This document shows, one piece after another, positions 38,501-54,100 of a stretch of 64,000 bases of DNA. The position numbers and the translations under genes were made by a program. The notes under the pieces were generated by a model. It had not been told where the DNA came from, did no database searches, and saw only the letters and a program-made list of their open reading frames with translations. The number at the start of each line of letters is the position of its first letter. Position 1 is the first letter of the stretch. The DNA is from Heterobilharzia americana (taxonomy: Eukaryota > Platyhelminthes > Trematoda > Strigeidida > Schistosomatidae), in the NCBI GenBank assembly GCA_944470555.2, contig OX104134.1, positions 11,015,248 through 11,079,247 of the forward strand, given 5' to 3'.

Positions 38501-41500
38501 CACTCCGCTTGGAACGATGTACATGCTGTAATGAATATCCTCTACAACATTCCCACACTAACTTGTATCCTAAACTTCCGAAATAGTCGGTAAAGAGTGA
38601 ATAACAAATAAATATCATTTAAAAACATGATCAATGCAAAACGATTTTCCACTATACCTCTAACATACTCATAGCAAATGAACAACTTTAATTGATGAAA
38701 GAAAAACCTGCACCCTTCAGCTATGAGGTCACATTTCCTAAGATATAACAGTGACCAAATGGATTCAAAAGAAAAGTAAACAAATTCATTGTGTAAGGAA
38801 TTTTTCTTGGACTGGACATTCATGTGTGTATTTCTTACAGCAGATAGCAGTAATTCATTAAAACTCAGTGGCTGTCCTGTAATCGTTGACTACATACCTG
38901 CCTGTGAAAAATAGTTTACAGTTATGTTACGCATAAAAACTAGCAGCCAAGGCACTTTTACTCGTCAATATGCTGTTCTTATGGATACTGTGTTGCATGA
39001 AATCCAATGGCCAAGCGAACACAACACACTACAATTCAATTTAATGAATACAATCCCATCAACTCATAATATATCTAACATACTCAAGCCTTTCAAATGT
39101 AGCATGTCGTTAAATAGTCGCAGTTGATGTGGTTAGACATTTCAACATTTCGTAAGGCTGAAATCCGATACTCAATAGAGTTAATCTACAATATTAAAAT
39201 ATTCTAGAAATGCAAACCAACGGAATGATTACTTTTCTTACTTCAAGTTTACTACACTGTAGAATCAGCCTATCTGTCCCTAACTGAAAGTATCTCAGAG
39301 AAATTGATTTAAATCTAGTGTAAAATTCAGTAGTAAGTGAAATTATTAACATTTTTTGATAGCAAAAGTATAACCTACACAAATACTAAGAATTTTGATA
39401 AATGAAATACTAATTACCTTAGATTTAGATTTCAAATCGAATACAAGTGAGACTCCAGTCCATGCTTGATCAGTTGATAAGTTAGATGTGGTTTGCAGTA
39501 ACAATCGCATGAAAGCAGATTCATCACTAGAATACGGTGATAATTTGATACCACAAGAGGCCATTTTACCATCATCATTCAGATATAAGTGATAGCACCG
39601 ACCACTGTACTCATAATAATCATCTCGACATGCACCTTGAGTTAGGATACTAGATGTAGCCAGAATACCATTAACTGAAGCTTTGGAGGATAAATAAAAT
39701 GTAAATACACATTATTGATGGAAAACGATATCAACATTTTAAAAAATTAGTGTGTTGTGCTGTGAATTCGATGACAAATAGTTAACAAGAGAGGTAATTA
39801 AAAAGACATTGGTAACAAGCATTGGTGACGTTTATCTCAAACCAAATTGCTGACTGTGTGACATGGGGAAGTCTAACTTAGTGAATTTAATACATTCTCA
39901 CTAGAATCAAAAGTGGCAAAAGTATCTACTAAGCTCTAGGTTTTAAACTAGTTTTTACTTACAACGGCAAGGGTTGTCTTCAAATTCCCAAATTATGGTT
40001 CCTGAGATATAAAAAATACACAACGTTTAGCAGTTTAGACAAATCACGAGTCATGTAAGAATCCGCTCACAAGATGCTTATGACTACCTTTAAACACCAG
40101 AATCTAGTAACGAACAGAAGAGAGAAAAAATGAAACCCACTCAGCAACCATGTGCATGTTCGTGTAGGTAGGCGATGAATCTAGTGTACAACAATAACTA
40201 AGGGGATGACATCGCATTTGCTAATTGATAGATTTCCATAAAGACAGCGGACTAAACATAACCAAAATGTCGTAGTAATTTGTTACAATATGTAGAAGAG
40301 CAGTATGAGAGGACCACTAAAACGGGATGACAAAAAATATTTATAAAAATATGAGTAGTAGAGAAACAAACAGCAGTGCTATCGGAAAGGAAAATACTTT
40401 CACTGTAACACAGCAAAACTTAAAAGGAGCTATACTGTAACAACGATAATTTTCAGGTGTTGCAAGATGAAACTGCAAACATAATTATTAAAGAAACGAA
40501 AGTACAAAACTAAAGTACTAGTAGTTTGAGTATAATATCAGACATAGTGAGTAAAGAAATACAGAGATTGAATAGAATCAGGCTATTGTAGTTGGTTTTG
40601 ACTGATACTATACAGTGAATAGACTAAATAATGGCTTCTAATATATCGATAATGTAAAGGCAGATAGTAAAATGAAGATAATATTCAACAGCCTTATGTC
40701 GTTCTGCCCTCGTATATGACGTTGATACATGATAGGTAAAAGTAGATGTAAAGAGATTACATGTTTTTGACCACAGTGCACTCTGTAAACTTTTGAACCT
40801 GGTTTCACGACAGCCCAGAAGCTCTCATTACTTTCTCACACGGCCTCTTCCATGTCACCCTCACCTCGGACGCCCAACTCGTCGCTTCCCATGGGGGTTC
40901 CACTCGAGTACCTGGCCTGGCCTGTGATATCCCCAGTCGGCCATCTCAATATATGCCCAATCCATCTCCACTTCCTTCCAATGCATATTTGTTCAGCGAT
41001 AGCTTCTTGGTCGGTTCTTCACCAGCCAGAGTTCATTGCTGCTCATTCTTTCTGGCCATCTGAACTTCAGTAACGAGCCAGCGGAGGCAGGTGTTGATGA
41101 ATGTCTGTAGTTTGTTGGAAATGCCTTTCGTAACGCACCAAGTCTCTCAACCATCACATAGAAGCACTAACTTGACTGAAGTTGGTGTTGAAAATCCGGA
41201 TATTGTTCACGCTTTATGCTGAGTGCAGTGCAGTAAATCTCTACACTGATTTCAGGCTAATGAACGCTTGTCTTGCTTTTCCGATGCTGACTTTGCCATC
41301 CTCATCTGTGACACCTGTAGTTGAAACAGTGCTGCCTAGATAGGTGTAGGTGAAAGAGGCTACTTCCTTGAAGTTTCTCCCGTTGATGGTGATTGGAGCT
41401 TGTTGTTGTTGTTGGTGGTGGTGGTGTTGGTTGGGTATCTTCATCACCTCTCTCTTCTCTACGTTCACTTGAAGTCCTGTCTTCGCTGCCTCGCCTCTTC

Positions 41501-44500
41501 TGTCAACTTGTTAGTTTTAGCCTGTAGATCTTTGAGTTTGTGTGACATTAGATAGAAGTCATCGGCGAAATCTAAATCTTCTAGGTTCTTTTCCGCAGTC
41601 CAGCGTATCCCCCTCTTCTCGATCCTCACTGTCTGTTGCATAATCCAGTCGACTACAATCAGGAAGATCATGGGTGACAGTAGACAGCCTTGTTTAACTC
41701 CTGTCTTCACTTCAAATGCATCACTGAGCCTTCCATTGTGGATTACTTGTCATGTGGCATCTTCATATAGTTGTTGAATGAGATTGATAAAAGTTTGTGG
41801 TATTCCGCAGTGTTGAAGCAACTGCCAAATTACTTCTCGGTCGACGCTGTCGAAGTCCTTTTCAAAGTCGATGAAGTTGAGGTAGAGAGTTGACTACCAT
41901 TCTATACTCTGTTCTATGATGATGAGAAGAGGACAAGACCTTACTTTAAGATTATCTACTGGAGAGTGATGTCCTTGAGACGTTCGTTAACATCTTGAAA
42001 GCCCTATATTTCAACACCTCAAGTAGAGTGAATTTATACATACAGTCACCTATTTCCTTTGTTTCTGACCAATAGAAGGATTATGGAGGCTGCCAACTTC
42101 GTTATTTATTTTATTCTTCACCATCAACAATATTCTAGAGAGTCCTTAATTAAGTGCATGGTGGTGAAATAAACCTGCAATGAAGTGAAAGACTCTTTGA
42201 CCGAGAGTGTCCAGACGATATGGATTCATTGTGAGAAAACATGCAGGTTATTCGAATAGCGCTTAGTCAGTTGGCGATTAGTTTCCACAAATAGGGTATC
42301 TGTTTTGTACCATGGAAGACCAAAGTGCTTCTACAAGATTGATAACAGTACAATTGCTGGTTTACCAGTTAGTCGGAAGTGTGTCTAAAACAACTACGCG
42401 GCGTCTGCGGTTAATAAACGCCCAAACGTCGATGGAGAACACTGAATAAGTTGCCCAGAAATCTGATTAGCCAAACTGTGGAGCCAGTGATCACTGAGAA
42501 TAAAGGAACACAACATAGATGCCAGCACAAACTTGTAGAATTGATAATGAAAGACAAAAATAATGACACACCCCTCATCCGTGCAGTAGCATGCAAAATA
42601 AACTGCACGGTGAGTCAAACATATGACTGATTATAGTACAAAACGCAATGTGTCTCATTTCAGTCTGATTAAAACAAAAGCAACAACGGCAATACACAGA
42701 GGAGCGACTTAGGCCTTATAAAGCATAAATGGCTGAAGGTTAGTAAGCTTTTTCGATAAACGGGTAGCGACACTGCGAAAAGGAAAAAAGGGGATGTAGG
42801 TCAAAATGACATACAGCAGTATCCAAAAGCCACGCCATCTATAAACTTCACTTGCCAAACCTCTGGCATCCTGCTCCATTGACGTCTGCTGAGTTTGTGA
42901 GACATACATACAGGACATTCGTAAAAAACTATGGTCTGGATGTTTTTAATGTGTTTATTCACTTAACTTCACCTGGTCAGTTTGGTGAATCTGCAAAACT
43001 CAAACCTACAGCTTTTGGAGATTTGATGGCTAGTGCTCACAGTCTTTCAGGTGTAGGCATAGCACTTAGTATTAAGATAAAAGGTGCAGTGCTCGACTGC
43101 ATCTCATTTGACAGTCTACTGGGCTCTGTTGAACTCAACATTGCATTGAGGACTGAAGAGAAGCACGAAACCCACCATTATCTCTTTATGATCTATGCTT
43201 ACGCACCCACCACATAGTTCAGATGAAGTGGGAAATGAATTCTACCGAAAACTGTCTAGCCTTTTACTGAAGACCTAACGCTCAGATGTGGTTGTTGTAG
43301 CAGGTGATTTTAATGCACAAGTGTGTATGCCAAGTCAGATAGAGAGACACTTAGCTGACGCTTTCGGAATCTATTTCTAACCAACATGAATTTAAGGCAA
43401 ATGGAAAGACATTGTCTGAAGTGGCTTCCACCAACCACAATTCAGCGATAGACACAGATAGATCACGGTGCTATGAGTTATCGTTGGAGAGAGTCGGTGG
43501 TAGATTGATCATCCTTCTGGAGCACATATTTGAACAGAGATCATACATTGCTTCAAGCATATATATGTCTGCGCCTAAATCGAAGTGAAAAACTACACCA
43601 GCAAGACCATTTCAAGCACAGCTTGACGATGAAAGTACAACGGCTGTTTCCAACAAGAAACTAGCTAGACAGGTATTGCATAGAAAAACTTCACTCATAT
43701 GGAAGAAGCCTGGTGCCGTCTTCTGTCTGTTGTAAGAATGGTGTTCAAAACCGTAACTAACTCTCAGAAAGATGTTGGAAACGATCGGTGAATCTCAACA
43801 GTTTCTGAAAAAATGGTCGCATGTGAACTGATTCCTGCAGACCTCAAACACAATGAGGAGCCACAGCAACTCAAATATAGGTTGGCAAAGAGTCTACGCA
43901 ATGACTATGAGCGGTGGTGTGCAGCGAAGGTTGAAGAAATACAAAAGTAGCATCGTTAGGTAACTTTAGATAGACAGTCATTTAGAGTGATCAAGGGAAC
44001 TGTGACTTAAAGAGTCGGCTATTCACTTGCTTGCAACGCAGACGACTGCAACGATGAGTGAAACATTTCGAGGAACAGTTCAACTGGCGTTCAGCTAGCA
44101 TTTCTTTGTCCACAATCCAGTCACATCCCGAATGTAAAATTGAGGTAGGGCCTAAAACTCTTACAGAAGTAAAGAAGGCTGTACGTAACCTGAAACGACG
44201 AAGAGCAGCAGGTTTAGGTAAACTAATACAAGATCTATTAGTGAAGGGCAGTTGAGGACCATCGAAGTCAGTGAGCGAGTATTAGCTCGCAAGTCGGAGT
44301 CAGTTACGATCCTCTCTGACTGACCTCAATCGCTGATTGTCCTAGTTGTCACGAAACGAGAGAAAGACCTCTTGATCATTACAGAGGAATCAGTTTAACG
44401 AGCGTATTGTCTAAGATCCTAGGTCCAGTTATCTCTAAACGCCTAAAAGAAGTTCGGGAACAGCGAACCAAGAAACTAGGTCAGTTTCAAACCTGGTCGT

Positions 44501-47500
44501 GAATGTATCGACCAGATATTAGCATTCCGTCAGGTTCTGAAACACGGATACACTTACAGATACCCAACACTCGCTGTATTTCTTTATCTGAAGGCCGGAT
44601 TCCATACCATCGATCGCGAGGTCCTATGATAAGGTCTCCAGCTGAAAAAGTTGCTGGATAAACACATCACTCTATGAAAGGGTCAGTATTCGAAAAACTA
44701 TAGGTGTATGGCATCAGGTGTACTTAGTACGCCGAGTGATGTTTGTCAACGGTGTCTAGTCTCTCCATTCTTAATTAATTTTGCCATAATCACATCTATG
44801 GAAGTCTTCTTCACATCGCCTGACTCCACAGGAATCGATCACGTCATAGGAGACATTTAGTAGAAATAGCATGTAGACATGAAAAAGTCTCGTTGTTTGA
44901 GGACGATGATAACACGCTGAGTCTTCTAGACAACTTGAGCAGCAATTTGAGAATGTTTGGACAGCCTTTCTCATCACCCACATACGAATCGCTAACACAA
45001 GACTAATCTTCTTCGCAACCTTGTCAAATGACGGGCAGTAAAGTAATTGAGCACACTGACCACTTCACTTACTGCGGATATTGGGTCAGTCCTGGTAAAA
45101 ATGAAAGGCTCACTTCGCCTTCATAGACCTATGACAGCTATGGCGCCACCATGACCACCGATTGCCTATTGAAGATCGACTTAACTGCACTATGATTCAA
45201 TCTCTTCTACTATAAGGCTGTGACACATGGTCATTTCACATGCCTTCAGGTGTTCAGCCACCATTGTCTTCGTCAAGTCGACTGTGTGTCGTGTAACCAT
45301 CACGGAAGTAATGTGGGAATCAAATGAAAAGTGCTAGTTAAAACCTTCATCGACTGACGTGGCCTAGATGTGTGTTACGACAAGTGCTCAAATTCTATCG
45401 TTGGATGACTTTGAGAGCCGTTTCCAGTTGACTTGAAAACCTGAGAAGAAACGAATTTGTATTATGCAACTAATCCTTCCCTACATTCATTCAAAATAGT
45501 TTCTTTCGAGGGTGTACTCGGAGAATTTGTGTGCTTCCGTTTGTCTTCAGATTATTTGTGTTCATCTTCATATTAAGAGATGAAATGCATAACATAGAAG
45601 TCACGTACGTCCAACTTGACAATCTTACCACTATCATCATCTACTAGGTTTCTTAAACCCATAGACATTGTTAGCAACACTTTCGAGGGTGAAATAAGTT
45701 GCATAAAGAAGTAGTTTTTCCCTTTCTCTGTCTAAACTGGGAGGTCAAGTAAGTGGGCTGGCTATTTGTTATTGTGATCATCAATTCGACTCCCTATTCA
45801 GAGCTAGTTATCTCAGTCGGTGCTCCAGGAAGTTAACTTTCGGTGTTTGGATTAACCACTAGTGTGGTGGAATAAAGGTGTATTGCATACTTTAATACTG
45901 GCCCACCTGGTTCAAAAAAAATCACGAGACGTAGGTTATTCCGATATTTTCCTTCAGTTATTTCTCCGTAAGATTATTGAAAGCCATTAGATACCGAATA
46001 ACCTAAACAGTGGAAGCTATCATCACTTGGTTTAGATAGCCTAAATTATGTTTACCCTGTTCAGTAATTTTAATAAAGTAGGTCGAGGATGGAAAATGGA
46101 TTAATTTAGTAAGAATAAGAGATGGTATCAGTCCATGAAGCATCTGACCGTTGATTTAAGCCCTGTAAAGAAACAGATTTCTCAGCTGGAGCCTGTATAA
46201 CAACCGATATCAATGGTTGGAGATACTAGGTGATATGGCTCACACTCGACATCAATGACGCAGATAGATCCATACAAGCTTTTTATGCTAATCGTCATAC
46301 CGAGCAATATTAATTATTTTATTCTCTATTGTTCTCTTTTTACGACTTCAACGGTTTTCTTCCTTATTTCTCACGAGGTATAATAGCATGGACCGTAATG
46401 CAGTAATGCGAATTCTCACGTTGATCATGATTGACTAACTAGATAACTCATTCGACCTGATTGATGTAAGAGTATTCATTCCAGCTCGCATCAAGATAGA
46501 AAACAGCTTAAGCGTAAATTGACGAAGTCTTCACAAGTTACCGCGAGCTTCCACAGTTGGTGAAAGCGAAGGAGACGCAGAAGACATCAGCAATCAGTAA
46601 TACCAGGCAATCCAGGATAGTGACAATCAGAATATGACGGTTAGTGAGACCATTACCGGAAACTAAGGGTCTTTGATAACCTTCTAGGACAGGCAGTTCG
46701 AACGTTGGACGGATACATTTGAAGAACAGTTACTCCGCACATAACCTGAACCTGTATACGACGCAGAATTTAGTTGTCCAAAGATGTAAAGCAGAATCAG
46801 AGATTTGCAATGATAAAGTCGGAAATTACTCTGTGAAGTAAGAGGTATCAGCTGGTCCATGGAAGTATAGATAGTCATATTCCGCTGGTCAAGATCGACG
46901 ATCATTCCAGTTTACGAAAAAGGAAATAAATCTCCTGTGACAACCACAGGCGGATTAATTTAACTAACATCGTGTTCAAAAATTCTAGGGTTCATAGTTA
47001 TTCAACACCTAAATGGAGCTCGAAAGCAAAAAACGGGAGATAACCAGGTGGGGTTAAGAAGTAAAAAGGAAGATATTGATCAGACTATAACTCTTCGACA
47101 GGTTCTCAAATAGAGGGATACTTATAGCTGGATGAAAATTGTCATATTTCTTGACCTGGAGGTGGCAATCAACTCTGCGAGATGTTGTAGCAGTGTCTGG
47201 TTGTGAAAGGAGCATCCAGATAACTACGGAATGCAAAACAAAGCTCAGCTGTACTGGGAAAACTCCGCTTAAAGTGACTAGGATCGACTTACTCCAAGTA
47301 GGGTGCCAGTTTGATTCGGAGTACGCAGACGACTTTGTATTGCCTAAGAGGCTGACGAAATGCTGACTCTTCTGCAAACTTTTAGAGGAAATGTGGTTAT
47401 GTTTGGCGTGTGTTTCGCAGCTGTTGAATGTACGATGATGCTTCAACACTCATCTGCAACTACTCCCAGCTTATAGATAGGGGAGGAATGGTAAAATTCG

Positions 47501-50500
47501 CCGGACACTATGACTGCTTAAAGAGTTTCATCGGCACTGATTTGGCTGATTGCTGATGAAATCCTAGCTCAGGCACAAAATGCCTCTTCGGTGTTTGCCA
47601 AATAACGCAACCGCTGGCGCTAATAAGACACCTAACTACCTACATAATGTAGAGTACACCGTCCTGACGTTCGCTCTGCCGTTGTACATGACCTTGATAC
47701 ATGACAGATAAAAGTAGATGTAAAGAAATTACATGTTTTTGACCACAGAACTCTTCGAAGCATTGCTCACTTATGGTGAAATCATCATGTGATCAGTAGC
47801 AGGGTTAGGCGAGTGTTACATAGCAAGGAGTGAAAAAGAAATGCACTCATCAACCCTGTGCACTTCCGTGCAGTAAGTAACAAGCCACACCCATTGTATG
47901 AACGTTAATGATACTCTTGATGCCCAAACCTCGGTGGGGGTAGCGGAATCCGAAACAGTCACTTGTAGGTTAAAAGTCATCTCTTTAAAACGATAAGACA
48001 CAGTTCCACAATAAGGACAAAAGTCAAAAGAGGATGTGGCAAAATTTGATGATAAGATCCTTTCAACCTGTTGCAAATACCTACTCACCCCCAAACTCGA
48101 CATGTAATGTTAGTCGAGGCAGGGTTGGATGGGAAGGAGCTTCAGGTTCATCAGACAAAAGCGTGACACCAGTTCATGAAGACTCTGACCATTGCATTGA
48201 GCCATTTAGGGAGGTGTGGACTACCTGACTGGGTCCGTCAGACCATAGGAACCGATGATTGAGGACTCTTGGTGAAATAACTGAGAATTGGACGCTATGG
48301 TGTAGACGTCTTCTAAAGCTTGAATATTTTCACTGGCCTTTAGCTTCAAATTGTTTATTCTCCCATGCACTTTTGTCTACTCTCATATCACTCTATTTCG
48401 ACTCACTTGTTGCTTGAATGCTGTTGTGAAGTATAGCAACTTGAACCGACACACTTCTGTGCGAGGTTCGATGTTGACTCATGTGTCTGTGTGTCTACTT
48501 TGGGCCACAGGAGTGGACTCCAAAAGGGGCTGACTAATAGCTAAAACGCGAAGTAGAAAGTTGCCCACAGAATATGACGCATTCTTAATATTTCCCAAGT
48601 AGTGGTGGGTAGCGAAAGCGGTGAGATGGAGAAGGCATCAGCGTTAGGTAACACTTGGCAGCTTTTTAGGCTTATTAAGGATACTGGCAAGAAGAGGATA
48701 GTATGTGGGACCATCACCAAAAAGGATATGACGCTGATAACCTCCCTGGACATGCGGCTAGGACATTGGGGGAAGACACATTGAAGGACAGTTCAACTGA
48801 CCCTCAGCAAAGCTACAGTTGCAAAACACCCATCCTGAGCCTGAATGGGATGGGTATGTCGGTCCCCCAACTCTCCTTGACGTTGAGAAGTCCGTATCGA
48901 ACCTTAAACGATGCAAAGCGGCAGGATCTGACAATCTTCAAGAATGGAGATAGGAAATTGGTGATTTGAGTGAAGGAGGTACTGCGTTGTATATAAGAAT
49001 CAGAGTTAGTGCCGTAAGACTGGTCTACGTCACTGATCATCTCAGTCTATAAAGCGGGAGAGAAGTCTTCCCGTGACAATCATTAGGGAATTAGTTTAAC
49101 TAATATTGTATCCAAGACCCTGGGTTCCATAGTAATCCGACGCCTAACTAGAGCTCAAGAAAACCAGGTATGTTTCAGACGTAGACCAGGGTGCATCGGT
49201 CATACTTTTACCCTCAGACAGGTCCTGGAACACAGGCATTCTTATTGGTGACCGAAACTTGCCACAATTCTTAATGTGATAGTGGCATTTGATTCTCTCA
49301 ACCGTGAGGTGTAGTGGCAGTGTCTGACTGTGAAAGGAGTACCGTGAAACTATATAACGCTAATCAAAGCTCTCTACTGTAACTTGCGCAGCTAGTGGAG
49401 AGTTGTCATGTGAATTGACGACAACCAGTGGTATTCACCAGGGATACCCACTGTCATCGTTCTTTTTTAACTTCGTTATAGACGTTCTAACGGACATAAC
49501 CTTAGGTACGTCTGACTTCACAGGGATTGACCTACTACCTAGAAATCACCTGGTTGACTTGGAGTATGCAGACAACATTGTCCTACTCAGTGAAAATGCT
49601 GACAAAATGCAGGGTCTTCTCGATGCGTTGATCAGAAGTCTGAGTATGTTGGGCTGGCATGCGTCCCGCTGGCGTCTGTCAAATGTAGGATGCTGCTGGA
49701 GGACTGATCTGCAACTACTCCCAGTTTAATGATGACGAGTGAAGTGTTGGAATGTGTCGACGACTTCATTTACTTGGGGAGTTGCATCAGCTCGACAGGT
49801 CTGACTGCTGACGAAATCTCAGCTCGGATGTAGAAGGCCCGTCTGGCATTCGCCAACTGGTGTCATCTATCTCCGCTACCCATTGGTCAGATAGACATCC
49901 AACTATCCGACTATCTATCAAAGGACAAGTATACTGAGCTCCAGTCCGTTCTGTCCTGTTATACGGCTGTGAGACATGGCCGTTGAACGCAGAAGAGAGG
50001 CTTTTGATGACAGACGTCTTGGTAACATTGCTGTCGTTTGGTGGAATCAGTGTGTGAGCAATGTTGAAGTCAGGCGAAGGGTTCTAGACACATCGATTGG
50101 TGAGGTTGTCAACCGAACCTGAAATCGATTGGATTAGATTGGATTGAATATGACATGTACTGAGCACGCCGAGCCACTGCCTACCTCGATGTGCCATGCT
50201 AAGGCAAGTTGGATTAGGTTGGAAGAGTGAGTGTTCAGGGTGGCTAGACCAAGCAAGACCTGACACCAGTCGCTGAAGTCTCTCACTGTTGATTTGAGTC
50301 GTGTGGGGTGGTGTGGACTGGCTGGTTGTGGTCGCCGAGACAAGACGAGACGAGATGAAAGGAATCACCAGTGGTTGAGGGTTGACTGTCGGTGACATGA
50401 CTGAGAATCGATGACAATGGTGCAGATGTATTCACTCCTTGACATCTTCTAAAGAGTGAATATTAGCACTAACCCTTATCTTCAGACGGTTTATTCTCTG

Positions 50501-51114
50501 ACACGACACCACTTTATCTTTGAGATTACTGTTTGTCTTGTCTATCCACCTGTTCTTTGTGTACTACTGTAAAGTGTGGCAAGTTGAGTCGATGCATGTG
50601 TGTGTGAAATTTTATGTTGATTCTGTCTGTCAATTACTTGCCTGTTCGCATTGTCGATTGGTGAGCAGTGGTTGGTGCTTGTAACAGCAGTGCAATAACA
50701 TCAGTTTGTGATCTATGGTTAATAGATATGATATAACCATTTTCACAAACTCCTGGCGTCAACCAATACTTGCAAGTAATGATAGAATATGTTTAAAGTT
50801 GGGCAGACACCATGTAGATTGCAGATTAACGCGCAAAGATGGTACGTGAAGTGGTGACCCAGCATACAGATTAGGGAGTGCATCTTTTCGGTGATTTCAT
50901 TTTCAAAGCTATACAATCATGAAGTTTTACATTTTCCTAGTGTATGGATTTGATAGTTAAAAACGGTTCGTCAAGGATGGCAACACAAATAGTGTCAATA
51001 AATGAGCTGTCATTAACATCTAAAAAGCAAAAACTGATGACTAGTGGATATTAATGGAAGAGACTCTTTGCTGAAATAATTATTGTTCTCTTATATCCTC
51101 CTAGGTGTATTTCA

Positions 51115-51185
<71 letters not shown>

Positions 51186-54100
51186 GGGGTGAAAAAAGGT
51201 AATACTGCCAAATCAGGGCTCCTGTTTCGACAATGACGAGTTTAAATCTCGTCTGGAATGGACAAATGTCGAGGGGATAAGAATAACGCTACATCACCAA
51301 CAGAAAAATGGTTTGACAACAAGGAACAGTATGTACCAGATGAATGACTGGTCTCAAAAAGAGGTAATTGGGAGGTGGAACTATCTTTAATTTTACTAAC
51401 ACTTCGTAATGCCACACAAGTGACCCTTCCAGCTGATGTATGGTAGACAACCAAGACTACTAAGGTACACGGCAGTAGAGATGGAGTATAATGAGGTTGG
51501 AGGTTGAGCAGAAACAAGCTATCACGAATGTAAGAGATAAACAGAAAGCAGGCGCAGTGAAAGAAGAAGAAACCTTTCGAAGTTGGGGACCAAGTGAATT
51601 ACAGAGAACCGAAACACACTATAAGAGGTGAGTGAGGATTAGGAACGCTGCCTCCAAAGTTAGAAAGACCATACGCTGTCTTACCGAGAGCCGCCGTGGG
51701 GATTTCCTAATCTGCACATGAGACAAATGGAAATGTGAGTGCCAGTCAACTCAAAAAATGGGTTCAATTGTGTGGGAAATTCGAGACAGACATAGAGAGA
51801 CAACAGCTCTGAGGATATTAGAACAGCTGCGAAACCTTCAATATGGGATAAATGTAGTGTGTGCTGCTTATACGAACCCATATAGGTGGTAAACAGTACG
51901 ATGTTTTTAGGAAAAGCAATTACACTTGTGTTCCAAACGATAGATGTTTTGAAGGGAAAAATGAGAAACATGGGAGGGAAATACAAAAAAACAACTGGAA
52001 ACGCAACAGAAACTGAGGATCAGCTCATCTCGAATGCAGAATGCAAAGACCGTTTGCATGGACTGTGTTCAATGTAAGGTATTAAAATCCCATCAAGACT
52101 CAGTGTAAATTTCCAATAAGCACTTTCATCAGTCTTTACCTGTGTTGCTTTCTTTCTTGATTATGCACTATTCTTCTTTCCCATGAGTGAGAAAACTTAC
52201 TAGTGTTGTTTTACCACTTCGACTACTTGTTCCTATTTTTTTTTTAACTACCAAATGAATGTTCACTTCCTTTGAAGTCAGTATTTTGCTATTGAAAAGA
52301 TTGAAATTATTAAGATTGTGAAACAATTAATCTCTTTGATGAATTTATATAATGTAATAAGAAAACGGAGGTTATCTGAGAAATGTGATGGTATTCGAGG
52401 AAATACAATATTTTCTTATTAGGATTGTCTCAAATTTTATTCGCTGATAAGAGAAGAGAACAAAATCGCATAATTCCGCTCCAATCGTTGATAGGCGAGT
52501 GGTAGTAAAATTTATATTTTGAACACTAGGATTAAATTAAATCAACGAATAAGGTGTGCTTAGTTTATCGACTTGAAGGAATGCATTACCATGCGCAGCT
52601 TTGAATTGCCTGAACGTCATCTGTTTTCTGACAAAACGAGGCTGAAAACTAATATCTAATGGTATCCCAGGGAATTCAATCAGCAGTCAACTACTTTGTA
52701 GATGATTCATACTAATTTTAAACCATTAATACAGTGAAGTTGCAATGTGACTGGAATACACACTTCTAATAGCAAGTAACCTTTCTTGATAAAAGTGTTG
52801 ATAACGATATTCATGACCGTGTAAACGAGTGACATGCTTTTTATATACAATATAGGGAGTCAGATATACTCACGTTTAGCTGCAACTTGACAAACATAAT
52901 TTAAGGGCAGAGAACAATTTACTTCTTCCCACTGTCCAAGATGTCGTGGTCGTTGGTGCATCATTGTGCATAATGGCTGGAATCAGCAAAAGGAAATATA
53001 ACGTACTTTTTGAGGCAAACTTTAACATGGATACATGCCAAATCTAAAAGTTACATAAAAGTGTTCAGATAGGTAAGTAACGAAAGGTGAAAAAGTGTGA
53101 CAGCATAGTGACTCAAAACAGAAGTATAAACAATTACATAATTCCTATTACTGTTTTGAATAAATGATGGATATCGTCGAAAAAGAAATTTTTCTCCGCT
53201 GAAATGATGCTATATTTTGTGACTATATTTAAAAAAGAAAACTTATGCGTCTACCCTTATTAGTTATATGCAAGGATATAAAGAGAAAATGTCTTTTGAA
53301 CAATTGGTAGAAGAAATATTTAAGAGAAGTACTACAACAGAAACCATTTTCTTACTAAATAATAGTTCAAAACTGAGTATACATTTCTGATTTGTCTCAT
53401 GCTGAGTCCCATGCATTAAGCATCTGCCCCACAGATTACAGATCACTATGTATGTAGTGAAGATTAATACATACCATGAAAAGCATTTCATGCGTCCTGT
53501 TAATAAGTTTATTCATGTGAGCAAACAGTATAATTATTCAGAACATTGAAATCCTTTTGGATTTATTACTACACTCGTGAATGACCTTCAGAATCCTACA
53601 TCACAAAAGTGATGGCTGCGACTGAAACAAGAAAGATCTATCTTAGTTGATTTGATGCGATTCATCAACCATATGTATATTTGCGAATTAGGCTATGAGT
53701 TAAATCTATCGTGTAGTGGCTTGTGACACTACTTAGCTCTCCAAGCTTCAGTAGGAAAGGAAGAATTCAAACCCGTGACCTAGTGACCGAAAGTAACGTG
53801 TCTACACCAATAAGCTACAGTAAAATTAAAGTTCAACTGGGTTTCGATTTCGTATTGATCATTAAACGTTGTGTTCACTTTTATAACCTTTCTGTTTAGT
53901 AATACAGTTTTTCAGAGTAATGTCTACATACAAAATTCTAATTGATTAAACTCATCTTTAGCAAAAAATTTGTTATGGAAAGGTGATACAGACATTTCAG
54001 CTTTAGACCCTTTGTGTTCAATTCAATCAAGCTTAATGGCTAAAAGTGGGAATGCAAAAACGTTACTTCACAGGTTACATACAGGAAAATCAATTAGCTG

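Noticed and set aside
6647..41930. Shared 5' truncation point of the RTE copies at 6.6 and 40.8 kb, suggesting a short mobile subfamily
   Set aside because: The copy at 40.8 kb continues upstream with an EQSIEW-type segment, so only the 6.6-kb copy is truncated there.
53264..53491. Minus-strand 75-codon frame as a gene
   Set aside because: No domain, no splice-site support and typical chance length for this region.
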